Source: a bacterium CG_4_9_14_3_um_filter_65_15 (lineage in GTDB: Bacteria > Krumholzibacteriota > Krumholzibacteriia > LZORAL124-64-63). Taken from it: a stretch of 38,835 nt of DNA. A program made the position numbers and the translations under genes. The notes under the pieces were generated by a model. That model was not told where the DNA came from and did no database searches. It saw only the letters and a program-made list of their open reading frames with translations. Position 1 is the first letter of the stretch; every line of letters starts with the position of its first letter. This document shows positions 27,002 to 34,536 of this stretch, in pieces. The DNA lies in the NCBI GenBank assembly GCA_002790835.1, contig PFVX01000035.1, positions 209,305-248,139 of the forward strand, read 5' to 3'.

Positions 27002-27745
27002 TCACGGCTGGTGCTGCAGTTCGGGCGCCAGTTCGTTCCAGGCCAGGTTTTCCTCGGGGGTCAGGTCGCCCGTACCATGGAGGATCTCCATGCCCGTGAT
27101 GTGGACCGGTACGGCGGGATGATCACGACCGGCGGCGGGATCGAGCTCCGCGCCCACGATGGTGTCGGCCACGTCCATGCCGCTGACCACGTGCCCGAAG
27201 ACCGTGTACTGGTTGTTGAGCGACGAGGCTTCCGCCACGCAGATGAAGAACTGGCTACCGGCCGAATCGAAGCTGCGGCTGCGGGCCATGCTCAGGGTTC
27301 CCCGCGTGTGGGGCACCTCGTTGAACTCCGCCTTCAGGCTGGCCTGACCCTGCAGACCCGCGTAACCCCGGGCCTCCAGCAGGGCGTTGACCTTTTCCAC
27401 TTCCTGCCAGTCCTGGTCGTCCAGAACGTCCTTGAGGGTCGGGCCGCCGGTGCCGTCGTTGCGCGGGTCTCCGTCCTTGGTATTCGGATCCCCGCCCTGG
27501 ATCATGAACCCGGGAATGACACGGTGGAAGTACGTCCCGTTGTAGAACCCGGTCTCGGCCAGATGGGTGAAATTCGTCACGTGAAACGGGGACAGATCGG
27601 GGTACAACACGAGCAGGATCTCCCCCGCGTCGGTCTGCATGCGGGCGAAGGTGGGCTCGGCGGCGGCGCTGCCGGCCAGGAAACAGCCGAGGGTCAACAG
27701 GGCGATCCCCGCCGCGAGGCGGGGAGACGTGCGCAAGGTGTGCAT
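27002..27745 (-). CDS. Exported cyclophilin-type peptidyl-prolyl isomerase
   Basis: A 247-residue cyclophilin. A signal peptide (1-29, ending GSAAA) places it in the periplasm. The isomerase domain runs from about 33 to 222 and shows YFHRVIPGFMIQGGDP (catalytic Arg75), RGTLSMAR, GSQFFICV and YTVFGHVVSGMDV. A 35-residue stretch (about 103-137, acidic then Gly-rich) is inserted between the GGP turn and the KAEFN strand, which most small bacterial cyclophilins lack. ATG at 27745 has GGAGG at the right distance. It starts a transcript that continues into uvrA, from a promoter shared in part with the divergent gene. Confidence 0.93.
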   Translation of the reverse strand: MHTLRTSPRLAAGIALLTLGCFLAGSAAAEPTFARMQTDAGEILLVLYPDLSPFHVTNFTHLAETGFYNGTYFHRVIPGFMIQGGDPNTKDGDPRNDGTGGPTLKDVLDDQDWQEVEKVNALLEARGYAGLQGQASLKAEFNEVPHTRGTLSMARSRSFDSAGSQFFICVAEASSLNNQYTVFGHVVSGMDVADTIVGAELDPAAGRDHPAVPVHITGMEILHGTGDLTPEENLAWNELAPELQHQP

Positions 27746-27804
27746 GGTTCCTCCAGGCAGGTGAGGGTGCCGGACGCGGTGGGCGTCGGCACCCCGGTTG
27801 CGGT

Positions 27805-27833
27805 TTGCATGGGTCAGGCCGAACACATAGTAT
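27805..27833 (+). promoter_or_regulatory. Plus-strand promoter sharing its -10 with the opposite gene
   Basis: TTGCAT (27805-27810), 17 bases, then TAGTAT (27828-27833), about 50 bases before the GTG start of the desulfurase-like gene. The -10 overlaps, on the other strand, the -10 of the cyclophilin promoter by five bases. Confidence 0.45.
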
Positions 27834-27856
27834 GGCCGGAATGGCTTTTCTGGCAA
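27827..27856 (-). promoter_or_regulatory. Promoter for the cyclophilin-uvrA transcript
   Basis: On the minus strand, TTGCCA (27851-27856; 5 of 6 consensus bases), 18 bases, then TACTAT (27827-27832). The same TACTAT with 18-base spacing is seen before the ABC operon. The leader before the cyclophilin ATG would be about 75 bases. Confidence 0.55.
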
Positions 27857-27891
27857 GGAGTGACCCTCGCCTCGGGTACCGGGAGGCTGCT

Positions 27892-29049
27892 GTGATCTAC
27901 TGCGACAACGCCGCCACGAGTTTTCCCAAGCCCCCGTCGGTGGCCCGGGCCATGGCCGACCACCTGGAAAACGAAGCGGTGAACCCCGGGCGCTCCAGCT
28001 TCGACCTCGCCATCCAGGCGGCCGCCCGCATCGACGCCCTGCGTGTCGAATTGGGCCGACTTTTCGGCAACCCGGCAGACGACCCCAACCGCACGATCTT
28101 CACATCTGGTGCCACCGCCGCCTTGAACCTCACGGTGGGCGGGCTCTGCGCCCCCGGGGACCACGTGGTTGCCGAAGCCACCGCCCACAATTCGGTCCTG
28201 CGACCGCTGCACGAACTGCGCCGCCGCGATCGCCTGGACTTCGCCATCGCCCCCTGCGACGGGTCCGGCCGGGTCGATCCGCAGGACATCGCTCGCCTCA
28301 TCACTCCCACCACCCGACTGGTCGTCCTCAACCACGCCTCCAACGTGACCGGGACGCTGCAGGACGTCGCCGCGGTGGGCCGCTTGTGCCGCGAGCGGGA
28401 GATCCTGCTGGTGCTGGATTGCGCCCAGACCGCCGGCACCGTGGACATCGACATGGCCCGGGACCTAGTGGACGTGGCCGCCTTCACCGGTCACAAGGGG
28501 CTCCTCGGCCCCACGGGAACCGGCGGGCTGGTGCTCGGACCGCGGGCCGAACCCGAAGGCACCGTCTGGGGCGGCACCGGGGTGCGGTCCGAAGAACTGG
28601 AGCAACCGCGCGCGCTCCCCTACCGTCTGGAAGCCGGCACCCTGAATGCGGTGGGCCTGGTCGGTCTGGCCGCGGGTGTGGCCTGGCTGGCGGAGCAGGA
28701 ACCGGGCGCCGTCGCTGCCTCGGAACGGGAATTGGCGGAGAACTTCGCCGCCGGCTGTCGGGAAATTCCCGGGGTGCGCACCACGGGACGCACCGCGGGG
28801 GACGGCGAGGAACACGTGGCGGTGGTTTCGCTGGAGTGTGGGGACATCCCCGCGGAAAAGGTCGGTGTCCTGCTCGACGTGCAGTGGGAGATCGCCGCCC
28901 GCACGGGGCTCCACTGCGCCCCCCTCATCCACACCGCGCTGGGCACCTCGCCGGGCGGGACAGTGCGTTTCAGTTTCGGTCCCTTCAACACAAAGGATCA
29001 GCTTCCCCGGCTGCACCAGGCCATCACGGCCATCGTGCGGGGAAGCTGA
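27892..29049 (+). CDS. Cysteine desulfurase family protein (class V aminotransferase fold)
   Basis: A 385-residue pyridoxal-phosphate enzyme of the NifS-like group. It starts MIYCDNAATSFPKPPSV and has the cofactor Asp176 (LVLDCAQTAG) and Lys202 in FTGHKGLLGPTGTGG. Near the end lie GLHCAPLIHTALGT (Cys342, the likely persulfide cysteine) and VRFSFGPFNT. This is the pattern of the stand-alone cysteine desulfurase-like family (TIGR01977 type) rather than IscS. The GTG start at 27892 has GGAGG five bases upstream; ATG at 27841 in frame has no such site. No scaffold (IscU/SufU) gene adjoins, so its sulfur acceptor is unknown. Confidence 0.9.
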   Translation: MIYCDNAATSFPKPPSVARAMADHLENEAVNPGRSSFDLAIQAAARIDALRVELGRLFGNPADDPNRTIFTSGATAALNLTVGGLCAPGDHVVAEATAHNSVLRPLHELRRRDRLDFAIAPCDGSGRVDPQDIARLITPTTRLVVLNHASNVTGTLQDVAAVGRLCREREILLVLDCAQTAGTVDIDMARDLVDVAAFTGHKGLLGPTGTGGLVLGPRAEPEGTVWGGTGVRSEELEQPRALPYRLEAGTLNAVGLVGLAAGVAWLAEQEPGAVAASERELAENFAAGCREIPGVRTTGRTAGDGEEHVAVVSLECGDIPAEKVGVLLDVQWEIAARTGLHCAPLIHTALGTSPGGTVRFSFGPFNTKDQLPRLHQAITAIVRGS

Positions 29050-29054
29050 TCCTT
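28993..29054. repeat. Perfect 17-base inverted repeat across a stop codon
   Basis: AAGGATCAGCTTCCCCG (28993-29009) is exactly repeated in reverse complement at 29038-29054, with 28 bases between. The right arm contains the TGA stop (29047-29049) of the desulfurase-like gene. It lies in the junction with the convergent OmpA-like gene (33-base gap). There is no T-run, so it is not a classical terminator, though the stem could block read-through or protect the 3' end of the transcript. Confidence 0.85.
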
Positions 29055-29081
29055 GCGGCCCAGCGCCGAACCGAAGATGTC

Positions 29082-29726
29082 CTACATTTCCGGCCGGTGC
29101 ATGACCACGCGCACCATGCGGTTCTGCTTGCGGCCCTCGGGCGTATCGTTGCCGGCCACCGGCCGGAAGGGGCCGTAGCTGACCGCGGCAAAACGCTCGG
29201 CGGGCAGTTCCAGGTCGTTGGTCATGTAACGCACCACGGCCGCGGCCCGGAAGGCGCCCAGCTCCCAGTTGGTGGGCCAGTACTCCTGGTACTCTTCGCT
29301 GATCTTCTTGTTGTCGGTGTAGCCCTCGACATAGACGTCCCAGTCCGGGTGATTCCTCACCGCCGAAGCGATGGCCTGCAGGGTGGGGACCATGGTGTCC
29401 AGCACCATGACCTGGCCGGAGGCGAAGCCCAGCTGGTCGGGAATGGTGATCATGACCACTTCCTCGGATTGCTCCACCAGCACGGCGTTCTCGGTCTGGC
29501 AATCCTTGAGGGAGCCGGTGAGCTCTGCCGCGATCTGCTCCCGCTCCGAGATGACGGCCTCGCGGTCGGAAACATCCTGCTGCAAGGCCGCAACCTGGGC
29601 GTTGAGTTGGTCGATCTGCAGCAGCTGGTCCTTGCAGGACGAGCATCCGCCCAGCCCGAGGGCCAGGACCAGCACGGCCAGCAGGGTCAGGTTGCGGACC
29701 AGGGCCAGAGATGTCGGGTTCCTCAT
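29082..29726 (-). CDS. OmpA-family lipoprotein
   Basis: A 214-residue cell-envelope lipoprotein. The signal ends in a lipobox LGGC (Cys28). Residues about 33-75 look like a heptad-rich coiled coil (a short spacer, as in Lpp or Pal-like proteins). The OmpA/MotB domain covers about 90-210: GYTDN with Asp138 and the helix NWELGAFRAAAVVRYM with Arg160 match the pair that grips the diaminopimelate of peptidoglycan. It would tether the outer membrane to the cell wall. ATG at 29726 has AAGGAG seven bases upstream. It is a single-gene unit, divergent from the gene at 30023. Confidence 0.93.
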   Translation of the reverse strand: MRNPTSLALVRNLTLLAVLVLALGLGGCSSCKDQLLQIDQLNAQVAALQQDVSDREAVISEREQIAAELTGSLKDCQTENAVLVEQSEEVVMITIPDQLGFASGQVMVLDTMVPTLQAIASAVRNHPDWDVYVEGYTDNKKISEEYQEYWPTNWELGAFRAAAVVRYMTNDLELPAERFAAVSYGPFRPVAGNDTPEGRKQNRMVRVVMHRPEM

Positions 29727-29831
29727 GGGTCACTCCTTTGTCCGAATTGGAGGCCCACATCGACGCCTCCGTCACAGCCAAAGCGGCAGGTATCATCGCG
29801 CCGCCGCCTCTGACATCCTTCAGTGCACCTG

Positions 29832-29861
29832 ACATTAGCGGCACCGACCGCATGGGGACAA
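29832..29861 (-). promoter_or_regulatory. Candidate promoter for the OmpA-like gene
   Basis: On the minus strand, TTGTCC (29856-29861), 18 bases, then TAATGT (29832-29837). A run of eight A lies just upstream of the -35 on that strand, similar to an UP element. The leader to the ATG is about 100 bases. Confidence 0.45.
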
Positions 29862-29888
29862 GTTTTTTTTCGTCTTCCGTCGAGGCAA

Positions 29889-29926
29889 TTTCCCGCTAAA
29901 TCTCGCCGGGAAATGGGCGATATAAC
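29889..29926 (+). promoter_or_regulatory. Inverted repeat next to a -10 box before the TPR gene
   Basis: TTTCCCG (29889-29895) and CGGGAAA (29907-29913) form a perfect 7-base inverted repeat with an 11-base spacer. TATAAC (29921-29926) is a good -10, but its -35 position (29898-29903, AAATCT) falls inside the repeat and does not fit consensus. A regulator bound to the repeat may therefore decide use of this promoter. The TPR gene starts about 90 bases downstream. Confidence 0.5.
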
Positions 29927-30022
29927 CCGGGAACCGTCCGCACGACGACCCATGCTCCGGCCGGGTGTGGCACCGCGGATCCACCTAGGCTGAACGGGAA
30001 ACCCACCTTCAGCGGGAGAGAT

Positions 30023-32098
30023 ATGCGCACATTCAATCGTCTCCACAGCGGCAGCGCGATGTCCGGCGCAGGAAGCCTGATTCTCGTCCCGGTTCTTTTC
30101 GGGATCCTGCTTGCGGCGACCACGCCCGTCCTGGGAATCCAGGCTCCCCTGGACACCCTGAAGACGCCTGCTCCCGTCGACCAGGCCGTGGCGGCTGCCG
30201 CAGCCGTGGGCCCCATGAGCCGCTCCAACCTGCCGGCAATCACCGCGACCCAGGTACCGAATCATCGGGCCACCGGGCGGCCGCCGCGCCTCGAAGATCC
30301 CCAGAGCGCCCAGCTGCATTATCGCATCGCGCGCCGGGCGGCCCTGGCCGGCGACCCCGCTGGTGTCGATCAGAACCTGGCCCGGGCCATGGAGGCCTCG
30401 GGGTCGCAGCCGGACATCGTCCTGTGGCAGGGTCTGCAGGCGGTGAAATCATTCGACACCGGAGTATTCCTGAAGGCTGTTCCCCGTTTCGTCCTGGCGC
30501 TCGTGCACTCCCCCGTCGATCAGGGCCGGTTGTTGATCGGATTGCAGCAGGCCGGCGTGCTGGCCACCGCCATCTTCTGGAGCCTCTTGCTGGCGGCCCT
30601 CTACTTCGCCAACTGGCGGTATCTCGCCCATGACATGACCGCCCTGATGTTGCGCAGCCGGTCCCACTTTCCCATGCGGTGGCTGCCATTTTTGCCTCCC
30701 CTGATCCTGCTGGCCTTCCTGCCGGGCTGGCTGGCCTTCCTCGCTCTGGCCTCCGTTCCCCTGGCCGTCCGCTGCCGCACGCGCGGTCGGTGGCTTCTGG
30801 TTGCGACCTGGATGGTCGCCCTCGTCCTGGTCTTCCCCTGGTGGCCGCCCCTGCGGCAGGCCGTGCCGACCATCGATCCCGAGAGCGAAGTGGCGACCCT
30901 GCACCGGGCCTGCACGAGTGGCCCGATGGCATCCCTGCGCACCAGCTTGACCGATCGGCTGGCCAAAGCCCAGAACCCCGCCCAGCAGGTGCGTCTGCTG
31001 ACGGCCCTGGCCATCCAGGAAGCGCGCAGCGGCGCCTACGACTCCAGCAATCGCCATCTCGACGCCGCCCTGGCCATGCAGCCTGATTGCCTGCCCGCCC
31101 AGGTCGCCAAGGGCAACAACGTCTACTACCAGGGCCGGCTCGACACGGCGATGAAGCTCTACAAGCAAGCCGTCCAGGACCACCCCAATTGTGGGGAAGC
31201 CCATTACAACCTCGCCCAGGTCTACTTCCGCAAGCTCTTCGTCCCCGAAGCCACCGCCGAGCTGGAAACATCCCGCAAGCTGGGCTTCGATCCCGGCCCC
31301 AAAGCCGTGACCCAGGTCCAAAAGGGTTACGCGGCGGTTGTCTACCCCGGTCTGACCCGCAGCAGCTATCTCGACGCCTGCCGGGACGAGGCCCCCACCT
31401 ACGCGGCCCAGATCACCCTCGCCGCGTGGATACCCTTGCTGGGTCTGCCGGCGCTGCCCCTGTACGCCACGGTGGGACTGCCGCTGCTGCTGACCATCAT
31501 GATCATCATGGGCAAGGGTCCGGAAAAGGGTCCGCGCGAGTGCGCCAACTGCGGCGTGCCCCTCTGCGGCATCTGCCGCAAGGTCCGTGACGGGGCCAGC
31601 ATGTGCGCGGTCTGCGGCGAGATCGCCCAGCGCGCCCAAAGCGAAATGATCCTGGCCACCCTGCTCAAGAACCGCAGCCGCAGCGAAGGCATGGCCACGA
31701 CCCAGCGCATCGCCCTTTTGGGCCGTCTGCTGCCGGGCACGGGCCACCTCGCCGGTGGCCGCCTCGGGGCCGCATGGTTGCGCCTGTCCCTCCTTGCGGG
31801 CGGGTTGTTCCTGATGGCCGCGAGCTGGGCCTTCGGTGGCGGTTCCACCCTTGCCACGGCGGCGGTCAGGCTGCCGGCCGAGCTGATCAATCCCCAGTGG
31901 TGTCCCCTGCCCGCGGCCCTGTGGCCGGGCTGGACCGCACTGCCCTTCCTGGTGGGCATGGCCCTCGTCGTGGTCGCCGGGCTCATCGCCTTGACCGACG
32001 GTCGCCGGCTCTACCGCGTGCAGCCCGACCGCTATTCCCTGATTCCCGTCGCCGCGGTTGAAGATGTTGTTCCCAGTTACAACGCGAGCTTGCGTTAA
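30023..32098 (+). CDS. Polytopic membrane protein with TPR and zinc-ribbon segments
   Basis: A 691-residue protein of unknown function. An N-terminal signal or membrane segment (about 17-38) is followed by a TPR-like stretch (95-150), membrane helices near 178-197, 218-250 and 256-273, then a clear TPR region (about 325-425). Two further helices lie near 460-497. Residues 507-531 hold three CxxC pairs (Cys507/510, 515/518, 528/531), a likely zinc ribbon. The end carries RLLPGTGHLAGGRLGAA (glycine-rich, as in TM2-type membrane hairpins) and two to three helices. ATG at 30023 has GGGAG upstream. The gene lies 10 bases before the DUF4388 gene in one operon. A membrane scaffold or assembly role would fit the parts, but that is a guess. 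Confidence 0.8.
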   Translation: MRTFNRLHSGSAMSGAGSLILVPVLFGILLAATTPVLGIQAPLDTLKTPAPVDQAVAAAAAVGPMSRSNLPAITATQVPNHRATGRPPRLEDPQSAQLHYRIARRAALAGDPAGVDQNLARAMEASGSQPDIVLWQGLQAVKSFDTGVFLKAVPRFVLALVHSPVDQGRLLIGLQQAGVLATAIFWSLLLAALYFANWRYLAHDMTALMLRSRSHFPMRWLPFLPPLILLAFLPGWLAFLALASVPLAVRCRTRGRWLLVATWMVALVLVFPWWPPLRQAVPTIDPESEVATLHRACTSGPMASLRTSLTDRLAKAQNPAQQVRLLTALAIQEARSGAYDSSNRHLDAALAMQPDCLPAQVAKGNNVYYQGRLDTAMKLYKQAVQDHPNCGEAHYNLAQVYFRKLFVPEATAELETSRKLGFDPGPKAVTQVQKGYAAVVYPGLTRSSYLDACRDEAPTYAAQITLAAWIPLLGLPALPLYATVGLPLLLTIMIIMGKGPEKGPRECANCGVPLCGICRKVRDGASMCAVCGEIAQRAQSEMILATLLKNRSRSEGMATTQRIALLGRLLPGTGHLAGGRLGAAWLRLSLLAGGLFLMAASWAFGGGSTLATAAVRLPAELINPQWCPLPAALWPGWTALPFLVGMALVVVAGLIALTDGRRLYRVQPDRYSLIPVAAVEDVVPSYNASLR

Positions 32099-32108
32099 GG
32101 AGGCAGCC

Positions 32109-33179
32109 ATGGCCCTCGAAGGGCAATTGAGCGATTTCAATCTGGCCGAAATTCTGCAGTTGCTGGCCAGTCAACAGAAATCCGGATTCCTGAATCTCGA
32201 AGGAAAACGAGAGATGGTCTTCGTCTTCGACAAGGGCCTCCTCATTTCCACCCGGGACCGCCGCTCCCGCAGCGAGGATCCTTTCGAATCCTATTTGAAG
32301 GCCTACGGGTTCTTCACGGGCGAGGAATGGGATCACATCGAGTACGTGAAGGCCAACAGCTCCCTGGATCTGACCGAGATCCTCATCAGCGAAGGTCTGA
32401 TGAACGAGAACGAGTTGAATCGGTCGCTGCAGGGACTGGCCCAGGAAATGACCCAGATGGGCATGCGCATGCGTCACGGGCGGTACAACTTCAACCCCAC
32501 CCAGGACACGCCTCCGGGTGTGAAGTGGAAGCTCAGGCTGGACGTGCAGGGTCTGCTCATGGAGTCGGCCCGGCGCATGGACGAGGAAACCCAGCTGCGC
32601 GATTTCTTCTCCGGGCCGAACGTCACCTTCGCCCAGGGCAGCAAGGTGTTCCCACCGGAAAATCTGGGCGAAACGGGTACCCGCATCATGGAAATGGCGC
32701 TGGCGGGCCTGCCCCTGGGCCGGATCATCAGGCAGGGCCGCAGCGAAAGCTTCGTGGTGCGCGACCTGCTGAAGAAATGGTGTTCCGACGGGGTCCTGAA
32801 GGTGATGGAAACCGAAGCCGAAGACGAAACCGAAGGTCGTGGCGACGGCAAGGACCGCCGCAACTGGACCAAGAACAGCCTGCGCTCGGCTCCGCTGACC
32901 ATGCTGGTGGTCCTGCTGCTGGCAGGCATGGGGTGGATGCGCTGGACCGCCCTGCCCCCCGGTGACACCACCCTGGGGCACGACCTGCGCACGCGCCAGA
33001 TCAGGGACGAGGTGGTCGAGGCGGCCCGTCTCTATCGTTTCGCCCACGACAGCTGGCCAGCCACCCTGCAGACCATGGTCGACGAGGGTGAGCTCCCGCC
33101 CACGGTCCTGGGCACGATCCAAGCCCTGGGCTGGTCCTACCAGGTGGAATCCTCCGGCCGCAGTTTCACTCTGGGTTGA
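32109..33179 (+). CDS. DUF4388 (PATAN) protein with membrane anchor and pseudopilin-like tail
   Basis: A 356-residue protein. The N-terminus MALEGQLSDFNLAEILQLL with QKSGFLNLEG is the DUF4388/PATAN domain seen in regulators of motility and signalling. A second block at 86-108 (LDLTEILISEGLMNENELN) resembles the N-terminal domain of GspE/PilB-type ATPases. A winged-helix-like end follows (about 195-232), then an acidic linker and one membrane helix (261-279). The C-terminal 64 residues (293-356: EAARLYRFAHDSWPATL, LGWSYQVESSG) look like the globular part of a type II pseudopilin. ATG at 32109 has AAGGAGG six bases upstream; the longer frame lacks this. A link to pilus or secretion control is likely but inferred. 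Confidence 0.85.
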   Translation: MALEGQLSDFNLAEILQLLASQQKSGFLNLEGKREMVFVFDKGLLISTRDRRSRSEDPFESYLKAYGFFTGEEWDHIEYVKANSSLDLTEILISEGLMNENELNRSLQGLAQEMTQMGMRMRHGRYNFNPTQDTPPGVKWKLRLDVQGLLMESARRMDEETQLRDFFSGPNVTFAQGSKVFPPENLGETGTRIMEMALAGLPLGRIIRQGRSESFVVRDLLKKWCSDGVLKVMETEAEDETEGRGDGKDRRNWTKNSLRSAPLTMLVVLLLAGMGWMRWTALPPGDTTLGHDLRTRQIRDEVVEAARLYRFAHDSWPATLQTMVDEGELPPTVLGTIQALGWSYQVESSGRSFTLG

Positions 33180-33213
33180 ATCAGGCCCACCCTGCACGGG
33201 CGAGCAGACCGGG

Positions 33214-34524
33214 CTATGCCGTTGGGGAAGGCTCGGGGCCGTGGACGGCGATGAGCAGGGCGTCGGGATCGAAGTAGCGCCCGGAGCACTCCAGGATGTC
33301 CTTTTCCGTCACTCCGTCGATCAGATCAACGATTTCCGCCACCGGCACGAAGCGCCCGTAGTAGATCTCGTTGCGGGCCAGCCGGAACATGCGGTTGACC
33401 ATCCCCTCGAGGCTGAAGATGAGCTGGCTCTTGAGCTGGGCGCGGTTGCTTTCCAGTTCGTCGGCCCCGATGCCCTCGCCCTGGAGCCGGCCGTACTCGG
33501 TGCGGATCACCTCGAGCAGGCGGGGAAACTTGTCCGGGCTACACGAGCCGGCGCAGCTGACCAGACCGATATCCCGTCCCATGTCCGCGTAGTTGTAGAC
33601 GGTATAGGCCAGGCCCTCCCGCTCACGCACCGCCTGGAAAATGCGGCTGCTCATGCCGCCACCCAGCATGTTGTTGAGCAGATACACGCCCATGCGGTCG
33701 GGGTGGTCAAAGCGCACGCCCAGGTTGCCCAGTTCGAAATAGGCCTGGATGATGGGGCTGGTGATTTCGAGCTGGAAGGCGTCCTCGCCCGGCGTCGTCA
33801 TCGCCACGGTTGCCGCGGCCGAGGCGGCCGGTTGTTCGACATTCGCGGCAACGGCCGGCACCGGAGCCGGACCCAGCTGGGCGAAAGCCTCGGCCACCAG
33901 CTCGGTGAAACCCTTCTGGATATTCCCGGACATCGCCAGGACCACATTCGGCCCCGAAAGGAGTCGGCTGTGATGCTCATGCAGCTGGTCCTGCCCGAAG
34001 TTGGCCACGGTGAACTCGGTGCCCAGGATCGGCCGGCCGCGGCCATGGCCCTGGTACAGGCGCCCGGAGAAGGCGTCGTGCAGCCGGTCCTCGGGGGTAT
34101 CCAGGGCTTCCTGGATCTCCTCGATGACCACCTCGCGCTCCATGTCCACCAGGTCCGCAGAGAACGTCGGCCGCAGGAGCATGTCCGCCAGGAGATCGAC
34201 GCCCTGGCGGAAGTATTCCGGCAGCACCTTGATGGTGAAGGCGACCATGTCCTTGGTGGTGAACGCGTCGACCACCGCGCCGAGGGCATCGAACCCCGCC
34301 GCCAGATCGAAGGCCGAGTGGCGCTCGGTGCCCTTGAAGACCATGTGTTCGATGAAATGGGATATGCCGCTGGTGGCGGCCGTCTCGTCCTGGCTGCCGG
34401 ACCGCAGGAACACGCCCAGGGTCACCGCGTGGGCGGTTTCGATGGGCGAAGACAGCAGGACAGCCCCGCCGGGTAACACTTCCCGACGGGGCGCCTGTTC
34501 GTTGCGATAGGGAGCCAGGTTCAT
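33214..34524 (-). CDS. M16 family zinc metallopeptidase
   Basis: A 436-residue insulinase-family peptidase. The inverted zinc motif HFIEH is present (His56, Glu59, His60), followed some 75 residues later by the third ligand in VVIEEIQEALD (Glu135 or Glu136), so this copy should be catalytically active. A second, non-catalytic M16 half follows (about 215-430), with the YYGRFV and ERE-type segments of the family. The length fits a single two-domain subunit like MPP-beta or PqqL-type bacterial forms. It is the third gene after rpsO and pnp, an order also found in Bacillus and many other bacteria. There it may help with protein turnover, but the substrate is unknown. Confidence 0.95.
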   Translation of the reverse strand: MNLAPYRNEQAPRREVLPGGAVLLSSPIETAHAVTLGVFLRSGSQDETAATSGISHFIEHMVFKGTERHSAFDLAAGFDALGAVVDAFTTKDMVAFTIKVLPEYFRQGVDLLADMLLRPTFSADLVDMEREVVIEEIQEALDTPEDRLHDAFSGRLYQGHGRGRPILGTEFTVANFGQDQLHEHHSRLLSGPNVVLAMSGNIQKGFTELVAEAFAQLGPAPVPAVAANVEQPAASAAATVAMTTPGEDAFQLEITSPIIQAYFELGNLGVRFDHPDRMGVYLLNNMLGGGMSSRIFQAVREREGLAYTVYNYADMGRDIGLVSCAGSCSPDKFPRLLEVIRTEYGRLQGEGIGADELESNRAQLKSQLIFSLEGMVNRMFRLARNEIYYGRFVPVAEIVDLIDGVTEKDILECSGRYFDPDALLIAVHGPEPSPTA

Positions 34525-34536
34525 GGAGCTCCCAAC

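Noticed and set aside
24277-27099. A 940-codon open frame antisense to uvrA
   Set aside because: It mirrors uvrA, has no ribosome site, and its translation is a low-complexity mix rich in Gln, His and Gly, as expected for the antisense of a GC-rich gene.
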